A stretch of 64,000 bases of DNA from Numida meleagris (taxonomy: Eukaryota > Chordata > Aves > Galliformes > Numididae), in the NCBI RefSeq assembly GCF_002078875.1, contig NC_034438.1:17603747-17667746 (forward strand). The letters run 5' to 3'. The notes under the pieces are model-generated. The model saw only the letters and a list, made by a program, of their open reading frames with translations, did no database searches and had not been told where the DNA came from. Made by a program: the position numbers and the translations under genes. Shown one piece after another: positions 14,081-26,627 of the stretch (its first letter is position 1; each line of letters starts with the position of its first letter).

Positions 14081-14243
14081 AAGGAAGGAAGGAAGGAAGG
14101 AAGGAAGGAAGGAAGGAAGGAAGGAAGGAAGGAAGNAGGAAGGAAGGAAGGAAGGAAGGAAGGAAGGAAGGAAGGAAGGAAGGAAGGAAGGAAGGAAGGA
14201 AGGAAGGGAGGCAGGGAGGGAGGCAGGGAGGGAGGCAGGGAGG
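14081..14243 (+). repeat. Compound microsatellite (GGAA)n then (GGGAGGCA)n
   Basis: A nearly pure GGAA tetranucleotide array runs from about 14,081 to 14,206. It passes into about five units of a GGGAGGCA-like octamer up to 14,243, followed by purine-rich sequence to about 14,300. One base at 14,136 is N, so the true array length is uncertain. Long open frames on both strands here encode only KEGR or SLPPS repeats and are artefacts. Tandem GGAA is known to attract ETS-family factors in mammals; any such role here is speculation. Confidence 0.95.
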
Positions 14244-17200
14244 AAGACAAGAAAAAGGAAGAAAAGAAGAATGTAGAAGAAAGAAAAAGAAAGACTACCT
14301 TGTGTAGCTATGGATATGAAGACATATTATTTTTTTTTTAAACAAACTCTTCAGCTTTCAGGTCATTCACAAGCAGTCAGCTAATGCATAAAGACCCTCT
14401 TCTAGGAGAGAGTTATTACAGTTAAATCCTCCACACAACTCTAAATATACTTCAGCTATGAAATTGTTCTTGGTGAGTCCTGGTTACTTGTGGGAAAAGG
14501 AAAACAATGTTATGTCTCACAGCATTTCAGAGTAGACTACTATAAAAGCAAATACTTAAAATTGCTATATGTAAACCTCAAGGTATTTACCAAAACATTT
14601 TCTGGCATATTACTTTAATAAAATGGTTGTGTTTTCTTTCCCTTCTATATAGAGAGTACACGTTTTTCCCAGCATGCCTTCCTAAGGGGATGAGTATTTG
14701 TGGGGGGGGTTGGAGTTTAAAATTAGGCTTATTTATTTATTTTGGATAGATATATGACTGCCACTTGGTTGCATTGTTTCCTCTGACAGTAAGCAATCAA
14801 CATTTTTCTTTTCTATACAGCATTTCAATCTTCTTTCAGGGGAGTTTGACAGTAGTTTGAATGCATCAGTATTAGCAAGCGTAAGCATACCCTGAAATAA
14901 ACTCACCGATAAAGTACAAGCTACTTCTTGGTCTTTGATTCCAATTAAAGGTTTAGTAGAAACTCTCCTACAAGGAAACTTAACCTCAAGCAAACTATTT
15001 TAATGCCATAAGGACAAACAAACTCTCAGGCAAAGCTAAACACAGCTCACCGTAAATTACAGAGCAGTCTTTCCCTGGATATGAAAGGATATAAGTAGAC
15101 TAAACTGAGTCTCTCCACTCTCATAAATGAGGAAAAACGTGGCAGAAAGAGTAGCAATTGGTCTAATGCTGAAATAAAGGTATCCAAGGTAATGTTATGA
15201 TGGTAATATTACTTCTCTATTTTATGCATTAGCCTATGCTTGTCCTTGCAGACAGATCTCATATGTGCAAGTAAAGGAGACAGAAAGCTTGCTTATAAAA
15301 ATATCTGCCATAAAAGACTAAAGAATATGAAAAATTAGGGGGTGATGAAAAGCTTATCTGCAACAGACCTAACAGAAGGGAGGACTGTAATAGACCTGTA
15401 GCATGACCAACATTAACTCTAGCAGGGAAAACAGATCCCATAGGGCAATTACATTTTCTATAAACAGCCACTGTTGTGCCCCGACCTCTGGGACCAAGAA
15501 GATATTCTTGTTTAAGGTCACAGAATAAATGGAAGAAATGAACATGGCCTGGCAGATTCTGAAGGAGAAATGCCTTAAATACGTGGAGACAGACAGACTG
15601 TCTATCTGTCTGTGGAAAGCTAACTCTGCTAGAGAGGCTTGATGCAAACTGGTCAAATTCTGAAGAGCTTTCCCATTTAGTGTTCAGGTACAAGACAGTT
15701 AACCAAACTGAAATCACATGCATTCATTAATAGATGTTGTTACTAAAATGAAACTAATTTCCTGCATTCTTTTAAATAAAGCTTCCAAAAATAGTCTCAG
15801 ACTACTGCCTGAAAAGTGAATGCAGTCCAAATTCCCATGGAAAGCATCAGTGTGTGGTATTTTCTTCAGCTGGTTTATAATTACTGCCCAAATGAAATGT
15901 CATGCGTCTCACCTGGAGCCCAGGTGCCACTGCCATGATCCATAAAAAGAAGGCTGTACAGCATGTTACTCCCTTCGTCACCTGGGTGTTGAAAGGAAAA
16001 TTCTTATAATTATGGGGCATTTGAGGCATCATTGTTCTAACACGGTGATTAAATATATCAGATGGTAAATACACACTTGTAAAATATCTGGTAATGGCTC
16101 TACATCAAGACTAGGAAGGGTAGCAGGAGTATGTGTAGAAAACTGATGTTTGAAAGCCAAGCCTTATGAGATACTGAGTGGTCCCACCATGGTTAGAAAA
16201 CTAAGCACTGTGTAGTCTCTGTAATTTCCCCAGTGACTCAATGAAATAACACACATTACCAAGTCAGAAAGACTAATACTGATTCTCCTTATTCCTTCAT
16301 TAGGAAAAAAAAATAAAATCAAGTTTTTGACGTGTTTTTAATTGGCCCAGGCCCACAGATTACAGTTACGTCACACTAGTTTAATTGTGAAAATCCCTTT
16401 CCACTTGATTTTCAATTCATGTCATCCTAGGATGCTTTAGATGAACCCTTGAGAGCTTCTTCAAAAACTAGTGATAAACTTAAGCTTGTACACTTGGAAA
16501 TCTCTGGGAAGTGGGGCAGCATGTTGGGCAGTGCTGCTAGACTTTAATTTTAGCATATTGATGAGCTTTTTGTGAGACTCTTCTCTGTGTTTTCTTTGAA
16601 ATAGGACAAGATCAATATTGTTTTGATCGTGATTTGATTCTCTTTTTGAGCAATATCTATAAGAAGCTCTCATCCTTAAAACTATTTCACTGCAATACAA
16701 CATTGTTCATTGTGGCAGGAAGCAGGAAACACTATGGAAATTGAGGATGGTTAACGTCAGAAGAATGTTAATTATGCAGTGGGAAATAAGATGGAGCAAA
16801 TTCTTTTGAATTTCTTTCTGTTTGGAAACCCCTAAAATCTGCTAGTGGGTGCAAACTACATTTCAGGAAAAAAAAATTTCCTGCTCTTTTCCTGCTCTTT
16901 CCTGTACTTGTGTTTGGGTTGTCTTCTGTGAGCCCTTCAGTGGCGTAGCTGTTAAGCTAGGACATTGATATAAAGCTCTCTTATTTAAGAAATGCCACAG
17001 GCTCTTCATGATATGCTATTATGAGAACATAATTTACTAGGATTTTAACCATTCTGAAGATATTTCTTTCATCAAGAACATGCTCAAGCATCATCCTTGT
17101 TTGAGCTGTTACAAAGAAAAGCAAAATTGGTATTTTCTGTCTTTATTTGGATTTTTCTGGGAAATTTTTGTACAGCTTTAATTATACTTAATTTGATATC

Positions 17201-18230
17201 TCCTGTGATTATGGAGTGAGATGAAGTACTTCAGACAGGGTCTTTCTTAATTCTCAGTAACATCTCGCATTAGTTCTGATGCTCAATGGTTACATAGTAA
17301 CAACCTTGCTGAACGGCACTATAATGTATAATGTGATTTGTTGAACACTTTATTTCTTAGATCATTTATTTGTTCACTTTTTAAATGTGAGGAATAAATA
17401 TTGTGAACTTTTACCTCCTTTTATCTTCTCAAGATGCACCTGGTAAAGGTCTTTTCTACATTTCATCCCTCTATGTATCTGAAAACAAAGATTTAAGGCC
17501 TCCCTGAGGCAGATGACACAGATGATAATCAAAGTATCACCTATGTATAATCTGTCCCTACCCAAGAAAAAGCCATAATCAGTTTGTTTCTCTTCTCATT
17601 TTTTCTTGGAGGATTAGGCATATGGGATAATTACTTCACATTTTAGAGGGATTTTAGGCTCCAGTACTAATTCCTATTTAAATACGAGAAGCACCCATAC
17701 TGTAGGTGTTTTTTCTTCTGCAAATATTCAGCAAAGATTCATTTCATACAGATGTTCTTTTTCTGTGAGCTTCAAGAAATTGTAATTCCTTCCCAGGGTG
17801 AATCATAGTAAGTTTCTTGCTAGACTAAATTTCCACAGAAGAGCCTCTGGCCTTCAGCATTAGTAATCAAGAGCGGTCACTGAAATATTTGGTTATTTTT
17901 GGTTAATGAGAACTTTTGCAGTTCCATTTCAAAATAATTTTTTCCATCTCCCTGTGTCTTGATGTTCTTCACATTTTTTGTTAGAAGTGCATCAACGCTG
18001 CACAGGGAAACTGCAAGGAAAAGTTGGAATGTTCTTATTATGTAGCCATTTTATTGTATAAAGATACTTTGATGAGTCACTTGAGAAATTAAAACACCTG
18101 GTGTGGATAAGTGATGTGTAATTTCTGATGGCCTGAAATCTGCATCCATTAAGCAGATTTTGGAGTTTGGAAATACAATTAGGTTATTTACTCTTATTTC
18201 CAATAAAAATCTGTAACAAATTGGCAGTTT
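14244..18230. other. Intergenic sequence, no gene recognised
   Basis: After the purine-rich microsatellite flank (to about 14,300) I see AT-rich single-copy-like sequence without recognisable genes or repeats. The longest open frame, 15,259-15,723 on the minus strand, has no resemblance to a known protein and no splice context. Confidence 0.65.
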
Positions 18231-18264
18231 ATATATATGTGTGTGTGTGTGTGTGCGCGCACAT
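18231..18264. repeat. (AT)n(GT)n(GC)n alternating dinucleotide tract
   Basis: Thirty-four bases alternate strictly between purine and pyrimidine: four AT units, about eight GT units, then GCGCGC and ACAT. Alternating tracts of GT and GC are the classic Z-DNA-forming sequence. The tract is also an ordinary polymorphic microsatellite candidate. Confidence 0.9.
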
Positions 18265-20458
18265 TACAACATATAAAAGCTTTAATGCTCAATTACATAA
18301 CTTCAGGTTTAAATGTGCCAGCACGCACTATCCAGTTTTGGATCGGAGTTAGTCTGTCCCAGAATTTCTTCTTAATTTTTGAGCTCATCAGAGCTGTAGG
18401 AAGGGATCACCAAGCATGTTTTTTTTTGTTTTTGGCCATACACATAAGGTTGTATCTTGAAAGGTTTCAGTTTCTAACAGAAAGAAAGATACATTTTCAC
18501 TTGCAATCACTGTGAAGTTTTGGTGTCCAGAATGGTTTCAGTAGGATGAGAACATAGAGCAATAGAGAGGTCCGAGGTAAAAAGGCAATGGGCTGGATGA
18601 TTTATCACAAATTAAGGTCTCCTCTTTTGAGCCCAGATTGTGAGATGACGGGTTTTGTTCTGACAAGAAACTGCTAAAATGCTTCTCATGATTTATGATG
18701 TAGAGATGTCAGTGTTGTCACGCTGATGATCTAGGATATGAACTGAGTCGACACATGGAGAGTGAGTAGATATGAGACATTCCTTCATGTGGAAAAGGTG
18801 GCATCTAAAGAAATGGTTCCAGAAAAAAAAAGGCTGAATGTGAACATGTCTGGAGAAATAACTAACCAACAACGCAGCTAATGAAATTAATGAGTTGTCT
18901 GAAGACTTGAGATAAGAAAGGAAATTTCTTAGAGGAAGAAAAGATTAGAGATCACACATTTTAGCAGACAAATTATTTTCAGAAAGTCATTGAGAGAGAA
19001 ACAATCCCAAACTCTTTAGCCAGTAGAGATCTGGCTGAAACCAAATTTACGGAAAATGTAAAAGTTGTTGTTTATGTATTTTCTTAAGCTGTTTAGTGTG
19101 TTATGTGAGTTAGCTATTGTTTGTCTGAAGGGGTAAAGCAGTGAACTGAAGCACTCATTTGATCAGATTCCTACAAAACCTGGACTGCAGAGATGAGGCA
19201 TGGTCCCTGAGTCAAGGGGCACCCAGACCACGGAGCACTGTTAACTAGCCAGACATTGAAGGATACCCAGGAAAATCCAGCTCAACAACCCCATGATGCA
19301 AGGAGCCAAGGATCTAGCAGGGGGAACACAGATTGTCACAACCCTTGCAGCCTTGCCATTCGGGATTGTGGGTAAGCAAATGAATTGGGGCAGAAAGTGC
19401 CTCATTGGTTTTGGATAGCACAGTAGGACCCACATCTCAGCTGGAGCACTCAAGCACTATAAAAAAGCAAATAATGACACTCACTTCCTGTACAGTTACA
19501 GAATGCCTGACTCTCTTTCAAGGAAAGCACCAGGATTATTAGCTCTTGGCTAGGTGAAAAGTACAAACTTTCATCATTTATTGTGCTCTTTTTTTTTTTT
19601 TTTAATTTAAAGCTGGTCTGTTTTCAGTTAACTAAAATAAACATTTTAATGGACTTCTATGCAAGTAAGTACTAAGTGGAGCTTTTATTGAGAATTAATT
19701 AACTAAATCTATGTTTACCTCAGTTTTTAATGAATTTAGTCAGGGGCGAAAATTCTAAATAACAAACCCTTGCGTGGTTTCTCTCTAGGACAGAGAAATG
19801 TAAACGACAATCTAGCTGTACATGCCCGAATGAGGACGGGCTAAGACTACTCTGTATTAACATTTTAATGATTTTAAGATATTTGAATCAAAGTGGTATT
19901 ATAGGCTTAAATCTAACCAAAGGCTGTCATGGATTTTAATATTATGCATAATTCCTTTTAGTTCTTTGATAGTGAGAAAAACATTTGGAAAATAATCTGT
20001 AGAGATTTTTGTAACAGTTATTTTAAAAAGCAGTCTCTTCTTCTGAAGGTATGCAGCTTATGGGCCACTGGATGTGAGCACCATGAAGATCAAAATAACT
20101 CATTTCTGAAAATCAGACTACTTATTTAATTGCTAAATATAGACTTTGGTGTATGAATGTAAACATACATTTGAAAATCCTAAGTCATATAGTCTTTTCA
20201 GCTACAGATAAAAATGTGGTCATGTCACATGCATCAATTAAATTCAGCACTACATTTGACACCAAAGGGCTCAAATGGTCCAATGTGTACGTGGGGAGGG
20301 AGGAGAGAGACTGCACAGGCCTTCATACCTTGTGTTGTAATCTTGTTTCCTACGTTGGACTGAGTTGTAAAGCTGCCACTAGTTCAGTGACTGGGCACGC
20401 GCGGAGACTATCTGTGGACCCACCAGTATGACAGTCAAATGTCTCCAATAACCGAAGC
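18265..20458. other. Intergenic sequence, no gene recognised
   Basis: No gene or transposon is recognisable. A T run of about 17 bases lies near 19,590-19,606. The rest is AT-rich sequence with only short, unconvincing open frames. Confidence 0.65.
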
Positions 20459-22460
20459 ATAGAATCATAGACTCATAGAATTATTTGAGTTGCCCTGTCC
20501 TTGGAGACATCCAAGGTCAGGCTGAACGGGGCTCTGAGCAACCTGATCTAGCTGTAGGTGTCCATGTTCATTGGAGGGGGATTGGATTAGATGACCTTCC
20601 CAATAATGAAAGAAGAATGTTATGGGGGACTGTGCCAAAGATTTTACTGAAGTCCAGAGAGATCAGATCAGTGGCTCTTCCCATGTCCACTGATGCGGGT
20701 TGGTCAGGCAGGACTTGCCCTTGGTGAAAACATATCACTTGACTCATATCACCTCCCGCTCTTTCATGTGCCTTAGCATCACTTCCAGGAGGATCTGTTG
20801 CATGATCTTCCCGGCACAGAGATGAGGCTGGCAGATTGATAGTTCCCTGGATAGTCCTTTCTACTCTTCTTAAATATGAGTGTGACATTGCCATTTTTCC
20901 AGTCACCAGGGACTTCACCAGAATGCCATGACTTTTCAAACATCACTGAGAGTGGCTTGGCAACTATGACAGCCAGTTCCCTCAGGACACTGTAATGCAC
21001 CTTGTTAGAACCCATAGACTTATGGATGTTCAGGTTCTTCAGGTGGTTGGTCAAGTACCTGATCCTTGCTTGCAGTGGTAGAGACATTGCTCCCCAAGTC
21101 CCTGCCTTTTAACCCATCCACTTGAGGGGTATGTGAAGAGCAGTTGTCAGTGAAGACTGAGGCAAAAAGTTTTTGAGAACTTCAGCCTTCTCCTTGTCCA
21201 TTGTTACCAGCCTGTATGTATTGCTCACTAGGGCATTAGACATTCTTGGACTTTCGTCTTCTGGCTGATGTACTTGTAGAAGCCTTTCTTGTTCTTCTTT
21301 GCATATCTTGCCAAGTCCCATTCCAGTTGGACCTTGGCCTTCCTGACCACATCCCTACACAGCCTAGCAGCATCCCTATGCTCCTCCCAGGGTACCTGTC
21401 CCTGCTTTCACTGCCTGTGCATTTTCTTCTTGCTCTCCAATCCGACCACCAGGTCCCAATTCAGCCATACCTGCTTCTTGCTTTCCTTTCCTGACTTTCT
21501 ACACCTAGGGATGGAGAGCTCTTGTGCCCTAAGGAAAGCTTCCTTAAAGATCTGCCAGCTCTGCTCTGTTCCCATGTCCTTGAGGGCAGTTTCCCTTGGG
21601 GGTTTGTTAACTAATTCCCTGAAGAGCTGGAATTTGGCTTTCCTGAAATTTAGCATCTTGATTTTACTTTTAGTCTGCCCCATATTCCTCAGGAGTGTGA
21701 ACTCCACCACTGCATTGTCACTGCAGTCCTGGCAGTCTCCAATCCTGATGTCACCAATCAGTTCACTTGTGTTGGTAAGCAAGAGGTCCAGCATTTCATT
21801 GCCCCTGGTGGGCCTATTAATTGGCTCAAAAAGTTACCCTTAATGTAATATAATGTATATACCCACTGTGCTAGTTTTCCAGCAGATGTCAGGGTGGCTG
21901 AAGTTCCCCAGCAGGATGAGAGCCTGCAATTGCAATGTTTCCTGTACATGGAGGAAGAAGGATCATCCACAGGCTCTGCTTGATCAGGCAGCCTATAGTA
22001 GACACCAACCACAAGGCTCCCGTTGTTGTCTTCATCTCTACATCTCACTTTCAGCTTGCCTGTGGCCATTCTTATGGGACAGCTCTTCAAACTATTCTTT
22101 CCTTGATGTAGAGGGCAATGCCTTCTCCCCTCCTTCCTTGCCTGTCCCTTTTCTGAACCTGTAGCCATTGACAGCCACACTCCAGTTGTGGGAATCATCC
22201 CACCATGTTTCAATGATGGCATACAATGACTACGTAATTGTTTTCTAGTAAAACAATTAGTGGCTTCCAGTTCCTCCTGTCTGTTTCCCAAGCTACATGC
22301 ATTGGTGTAGAGGCACTTCAGCTGGGCAGCCAGCCTTGTTGCCTTCTGGGAGGATAACTCCTAAATTCCTTTGAAGTGCTTCCTCTGAGTTTCCCTGTTG
22401 CTTTCTCCTCTTGTCTCAGTGGTCCCTGGCTCACTGTTGTAAGAATTCAAATGTGCTGCA
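20459..22460 (-). mobile_element. CR1 LINE, defective and internally rearranged
   Basis: Most of this block is a CR1 non-LTR retrotransposon on the minus strand. Reading right to left, endonuclease-like sequence comes first (GSLVVGVYYRLPDQ near 22,020; LLDLLLTNTSELIGD near 21,775). A linker follows, then reverse-transcriptase sequence (VLRELAVIVAKPLS, then SGEVPGDWKNGNVTLIFKK, 20,850-21,000; then LISLDFSKIFGTVPHNILL near 20,620-20,670, the first catalytic-aspartate region). Frameshifts and stops break the frame. The later part with the YxDD box is missing. From about 20,493 to 20,602 the CR1 3' untranslated region appears in the opposite (plus) orientation, while a minus-orientation terminal tail lies at 20,459-20,492. 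The copy is dead. Confidence 0.92.
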
Positions 22461-25400
22461 GTGTTGCCAGCACACCTCTATGTGGCAGGTTGAGAACCAC
22501 CACTAACACTTTGTTCCTTTTGCCATGAGGCCATGGGTGTGATTTTGGTGTGATTTATTCTCATGTCATTCCTCATTCCTGAGGATGCATCAGGGAATGA
22601 GCACTTCAGCATCCAGTGCTCTTAAATTCAGAGTTACAAAGCCAGTTTTTCTCAAATCATAAATCCAAAAGATAGAAAAAGATGTTTGCTGTTGGGTGCA
22701 TCTCAGTGACAATTTCCAGTTGTCAGAACATCTTCTAGCTGTTGTCTGAAAAAGTGCTGTTAACTAAAAGGCAAAGATGATGCCTTTCTGAGCTAATTTA
22801 AAATTTTCAATATTTTTCTGTGGGTGGGGAATTGAAGATGAAGATGAATTGAAGATTTTGAAAGCCAAACAAATGTATCTGTTTTTCATCCTGTAAAAGC
22901 TGGAATGTTGCTTTTTGAAGTGTACAAAATAGTAACTCATGGTGACTTTTCAGCAACATGTCATTTCTATTACTGGTCAAGCAGCATTATTTTATCCCAT
23001 TTGCTTTTCAAGCACTTGATTTAAGTACTGACAGCTCAGTATGAGTGTGAACGCTGTTTCATGTTTCATAGCACACAAATACTCTTAAAGAAGAGAAACA
23101 CAAGACTGTCTCCATTTTGTGGGGTAAGTTAGCTTGTAGACTTAAAAAATGGTTTTAAGTTATAGTTTCTGTTATTATAGAGTTATTACTGCAGTTCTTG
23201 TAGCATCAGTGGTCTCTGAATTACTGTAAAGATGCAGAAAGTCTGGCTTGAGAAAACTCAGGTATGTACCTAAAATTGCCACTGCCAGTCACTGCAACAG
23301 GACAAAATTCCCCCCTAAAATATTTAGACTGTAGAATTTCTTGCTGTAAGTAGATCATTCCTGTCAAAGAAGCTGGATTTCAGTGAAAAGAACAAGCATA
23401 AAAGTCTTTCATGTTTTGATGTCCTTGGTAGATTATGTTGTTTTCTTATACAATACCACATTTATAATTAATCATAAGAATTGCTCATGGTACGTTTTGT
23501 AGCTCTTAAGGCTTTTCCTGAAGGAGCTCTATATGAAAAGTTTCTGACAGCACTTCTGTGAGTTCTGACCAGTTTGAAATAATGTTCAATGCTCAATCTT
23601 TCTACTCAATTCAGAGAGAAAGTGTTTAACAGTTTTAAATGCATTCTCTGACCAATAAAAGATACAAACCTACAAGGGATGTGAATAGAATACATTACAT
23701 ACATCACCATCACTTTTCTGTTTTGTTAGAGTTCAAATTTGCTCTCCAAAACATGGGCAGGAACATCTCGAATTTTGTAAACTTGTGTTTGTGATCACAG
23801 CAAACTGGTTCAAAACATGAAGAAGTAATTCATGTACTCTTATGAAAAATAAGAATCAGACCTTTAGTCTGCCTGCCTTCTGTCTCCAACTGTGTATTTT
23901 TGTTTAACTATCTTGGTATTTTGTCATCTCAAATCTGTGTTATTTGTGCTGTGTTCTCTCCTTTCTCCCCTAAGTTTTGATTTGGCTGAATGGCTTAGGG
24001 TGTTGAAGGCCTGGAGGTAACTTCTTGTCTAAAGGCAGTGTAAGATGAATACCAGCACTCAGCACAGTCACACAATCCTGCTCTGGTTTGGAGGGCTATC
24101 CTATTTTGTCTGTGATTGGTGCACAACATCCTACCAGTTGAGCATGGTGCTCTTGCTGCAACCTTGCATCTACAACAGCACACAAGTTTAGAATATTGCA
24201 CATCTTGCATCAGATTTTCTTGTGTTCAGGTTCACAATTTCACAAGAATTTAATCCAAAGTGTAATTTTGTAGTAGATCTAATCAAATCTGCTTCCAGAT
24301 AATTTTTCATTGGAGACATTAGGGTTTTACTCCAAGTGAAATAAAGGGTTAATAATGTTTCATCATGCATGCGCATGAGGTAGGTTGGAGACCCTGAGGG
24401 CAACTCTGCTCCTCTTGGCTTACAGCTGCTAAGGCGCCTGTTACACATGGGGGCATATGAAGCCTTAAGCTGTGCTTTCAGTGGAGCAGCTTCAATCTGA
24501 TGGGAGTGATGAGTTTCCTGAAAGATAAAATAGCTTTGAAATTCCAGCTAATCAAACAGCCTTTAAATCAAGTTAAAGAAATCCAAATATAATGCACTCT
24601 GTTAATAAAAAAACTAATCCTTCAGGATATGAAGATCTAAGTCCTATCACAGATTCATAGGCAATCATAAAGATTTTTCAGGGTAGAGTTCAACTCTGCA
24701 TACACTTACGTGTTAACTACTTCCTGAGTAACTGTGACGGGAATTTTCACAGCCAGCCGAGTTCCCCACACAACAGGACATCAGGCGGCATTCAAGTACA
24801 GATATCACTATCAGCACCAGCTGCTTTAGCTACTTGCAACAAAACAAGTCAGTGATGAAACATAGTGTAAACTACCTTCAGTATTTTACAAAAGACACCT
24901 TGGCCAAAAGTCAGATTCTGACCTTTATATCCTCTTTTTCAATCAAGCAAGGTATGTTAGACTTTGAACAATCATATTAGTATGAAAAAGTCTTTATTTA
25001 GATTAAACTCCTCTGCTTTCCTCTATGTTTATACACATGCCTCTATATCTATACCCATGCATTCCTTATGTTTTTGAAGGAAAATTACCCTCCCTTTGCC
25101 TTTAATATGTGCCATAAGAATATATTTTCACACTTGTTCCAATGCATATTTTATTCCAAACTTTGTAATGAAGATGAATATTACCTTACTCTCTGCCTAT
25201 GCCCCAAGAGTATCTGGTATATTGTGGAAGAGTAGGGCTGAAGCCAATATAGTCCAACAATAGCATTCAGACAAGGCACCCCATGCTGCGCAGCAGCAAT
25301 ATGCTGTAAGAACAGTCTGATCTTATATAAATTGTAAATTCCTTTCCCTGAACATAATGCTTTTCTGTTCATTAAACTGCCGCAAAAAGAAAGTGTTTTT

Positions 25401-26388
25401 GAGGGTTGTTCTGGGGGAAAAAAAAGTCTTTCTTTGATTATTTTATTTTTCTAGACATGAAGATAATTATTCCCACAGTTTCTGTTGGGATAATTGTTAC
25501 AATAAGAAACAAGTTGAGAAGAGACAGGCATTAAGCCTGAAACATCCTCTGCTATGCCAAAAAGCCATACATGGTTTGGCAGAAAATAAACCACTTAAAT
25601 TAGGTTCTGAGTCTCTTTTTCATAAAGTTGTTTCAGCCTTTAATAAAAGTACTCTGTTGATATTACAACTGAAGCAACTATGGCACTCCTTTATCTAAGT
25701 GTTACATCACAGTTTCTGAATACAGTGCTACTGATGAAACCCTTTTCTGCCCTAACGTCCCATATAGAAAGACTTTCTCTGCTCATGACCATTCCTTGGC
25801 CTCAGTCTGTCAGCTGTGTAGCAGCAGAGTTGTAGATATTTATCACTCAAGAAATTGAAGATGTTGGGCATTTAGAAATCCCAGAAATTAGTTACTACTG
25901 TGGTCTAATCAGAGCCGAACACAAAATTCTTCTATTAACCTGATCTAGTTGTCTGCAAAAGGTTCAATATCTTTACTTTGTATTTTCAGAAATAGTCAGT
26001 TGTCACCAACTTTGCTCTAAAGGTTTACTTAATTGACCATCTCTGTATGAAGCTATAAAAGAACATCAATAGTAATTCAAATGAATCTATAGAATGCTTT
26101 TCAATAATTTCCCTGCTTTTCTTACAAGTGTTGGAAAGCATGTCTCTTTCATAGTTTCTGAATAGGACATAAAAATGTACAGAGCCTTGAATGCTGAAAA
26201 TAAGCAAAATCAAAAGAAAACTCACCATTTGTGTCAATAATCTTTCCTTTGGTTTTAGAGAAATGTGATGCTACAGACATATTTTGATCACTGGCACAGG
26301 TTTTCTGGAGAGATGGATGAACCCTGTGCCTACCAAGAGGCATTAATTTGCTCAGCCTTAGGTGAGCAGGTAGCTGGATCTGGTGATC
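22461..26388. other. Intergenic sequence, no gene recognised
   Basis: I see AT-rich sequence with no recognisable exon, RNA gene or transposon. Short open frames, such as 23,995-24,210 and 24,188-24,448 on the minus strand, match nothing I know. The right edge is the start of the pentanucleotide array. Confidence 0.65.
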
Positions 26389-26627
26389 TATTCTATTCCT
26401 ATTCTATTCTATTCTATTCTATTCTATTCTATTCTATTCTATTCTATTCTATTCTATTCTATTCTACTCCACTCTACTCCACTCTACTCCACTCTACTCC
26501 ACTCTACTCCACTCTACTCTACACTATTCTTTTTCATACCATTCCATTCCATTCCATTCCATTCCGTTCCATTCCGTTCCATTCCATTCCGTTCCATTCC
26601 ATTCCATTCCATCCCATTCCATTCCAC
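26389..26627 (+). repeat. Three-part pentanucleotide array (ATTCT, ACTCC/ACTCT, ATTCC)
   Basis: About 240 bases are built from pentamers in three blocks. ATTCT is repeated roughly 14 times to 26,465. An alternating ACTCC-ACTCT decamer follows, repeated about five times (26,466-26,520). After a short break at 26,521-26,538, ATTCC is repeated about 17 times with scattered GTTCC and ATCCC variants. The last block is the same pentamer (GGAAT on the other strand) that makes up human satellites II/III. Open frames across it (YSILF and HSIPF repeats) are artefacts. Confidence 0.95.

Noticed and set aside
14014..14341. KEGR and SLPPS repeat open frames
   Set aside because: They are translations of the GGAA microsatellite, not genes.
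15259..15723. 154-codon minus-strand open frame
   Set aside because: It has no recognisable domain, no conserved motif and no splice context, and overlaps a second unrelated frame.
20459..22460. Twin-priming explanation for the rearranged CR1
   Set aside because: Twin priming puts the inverted part on the 5' side of a sense 3' part; here the 3' region itself is inverted between a correctly oriented tail and coding part.
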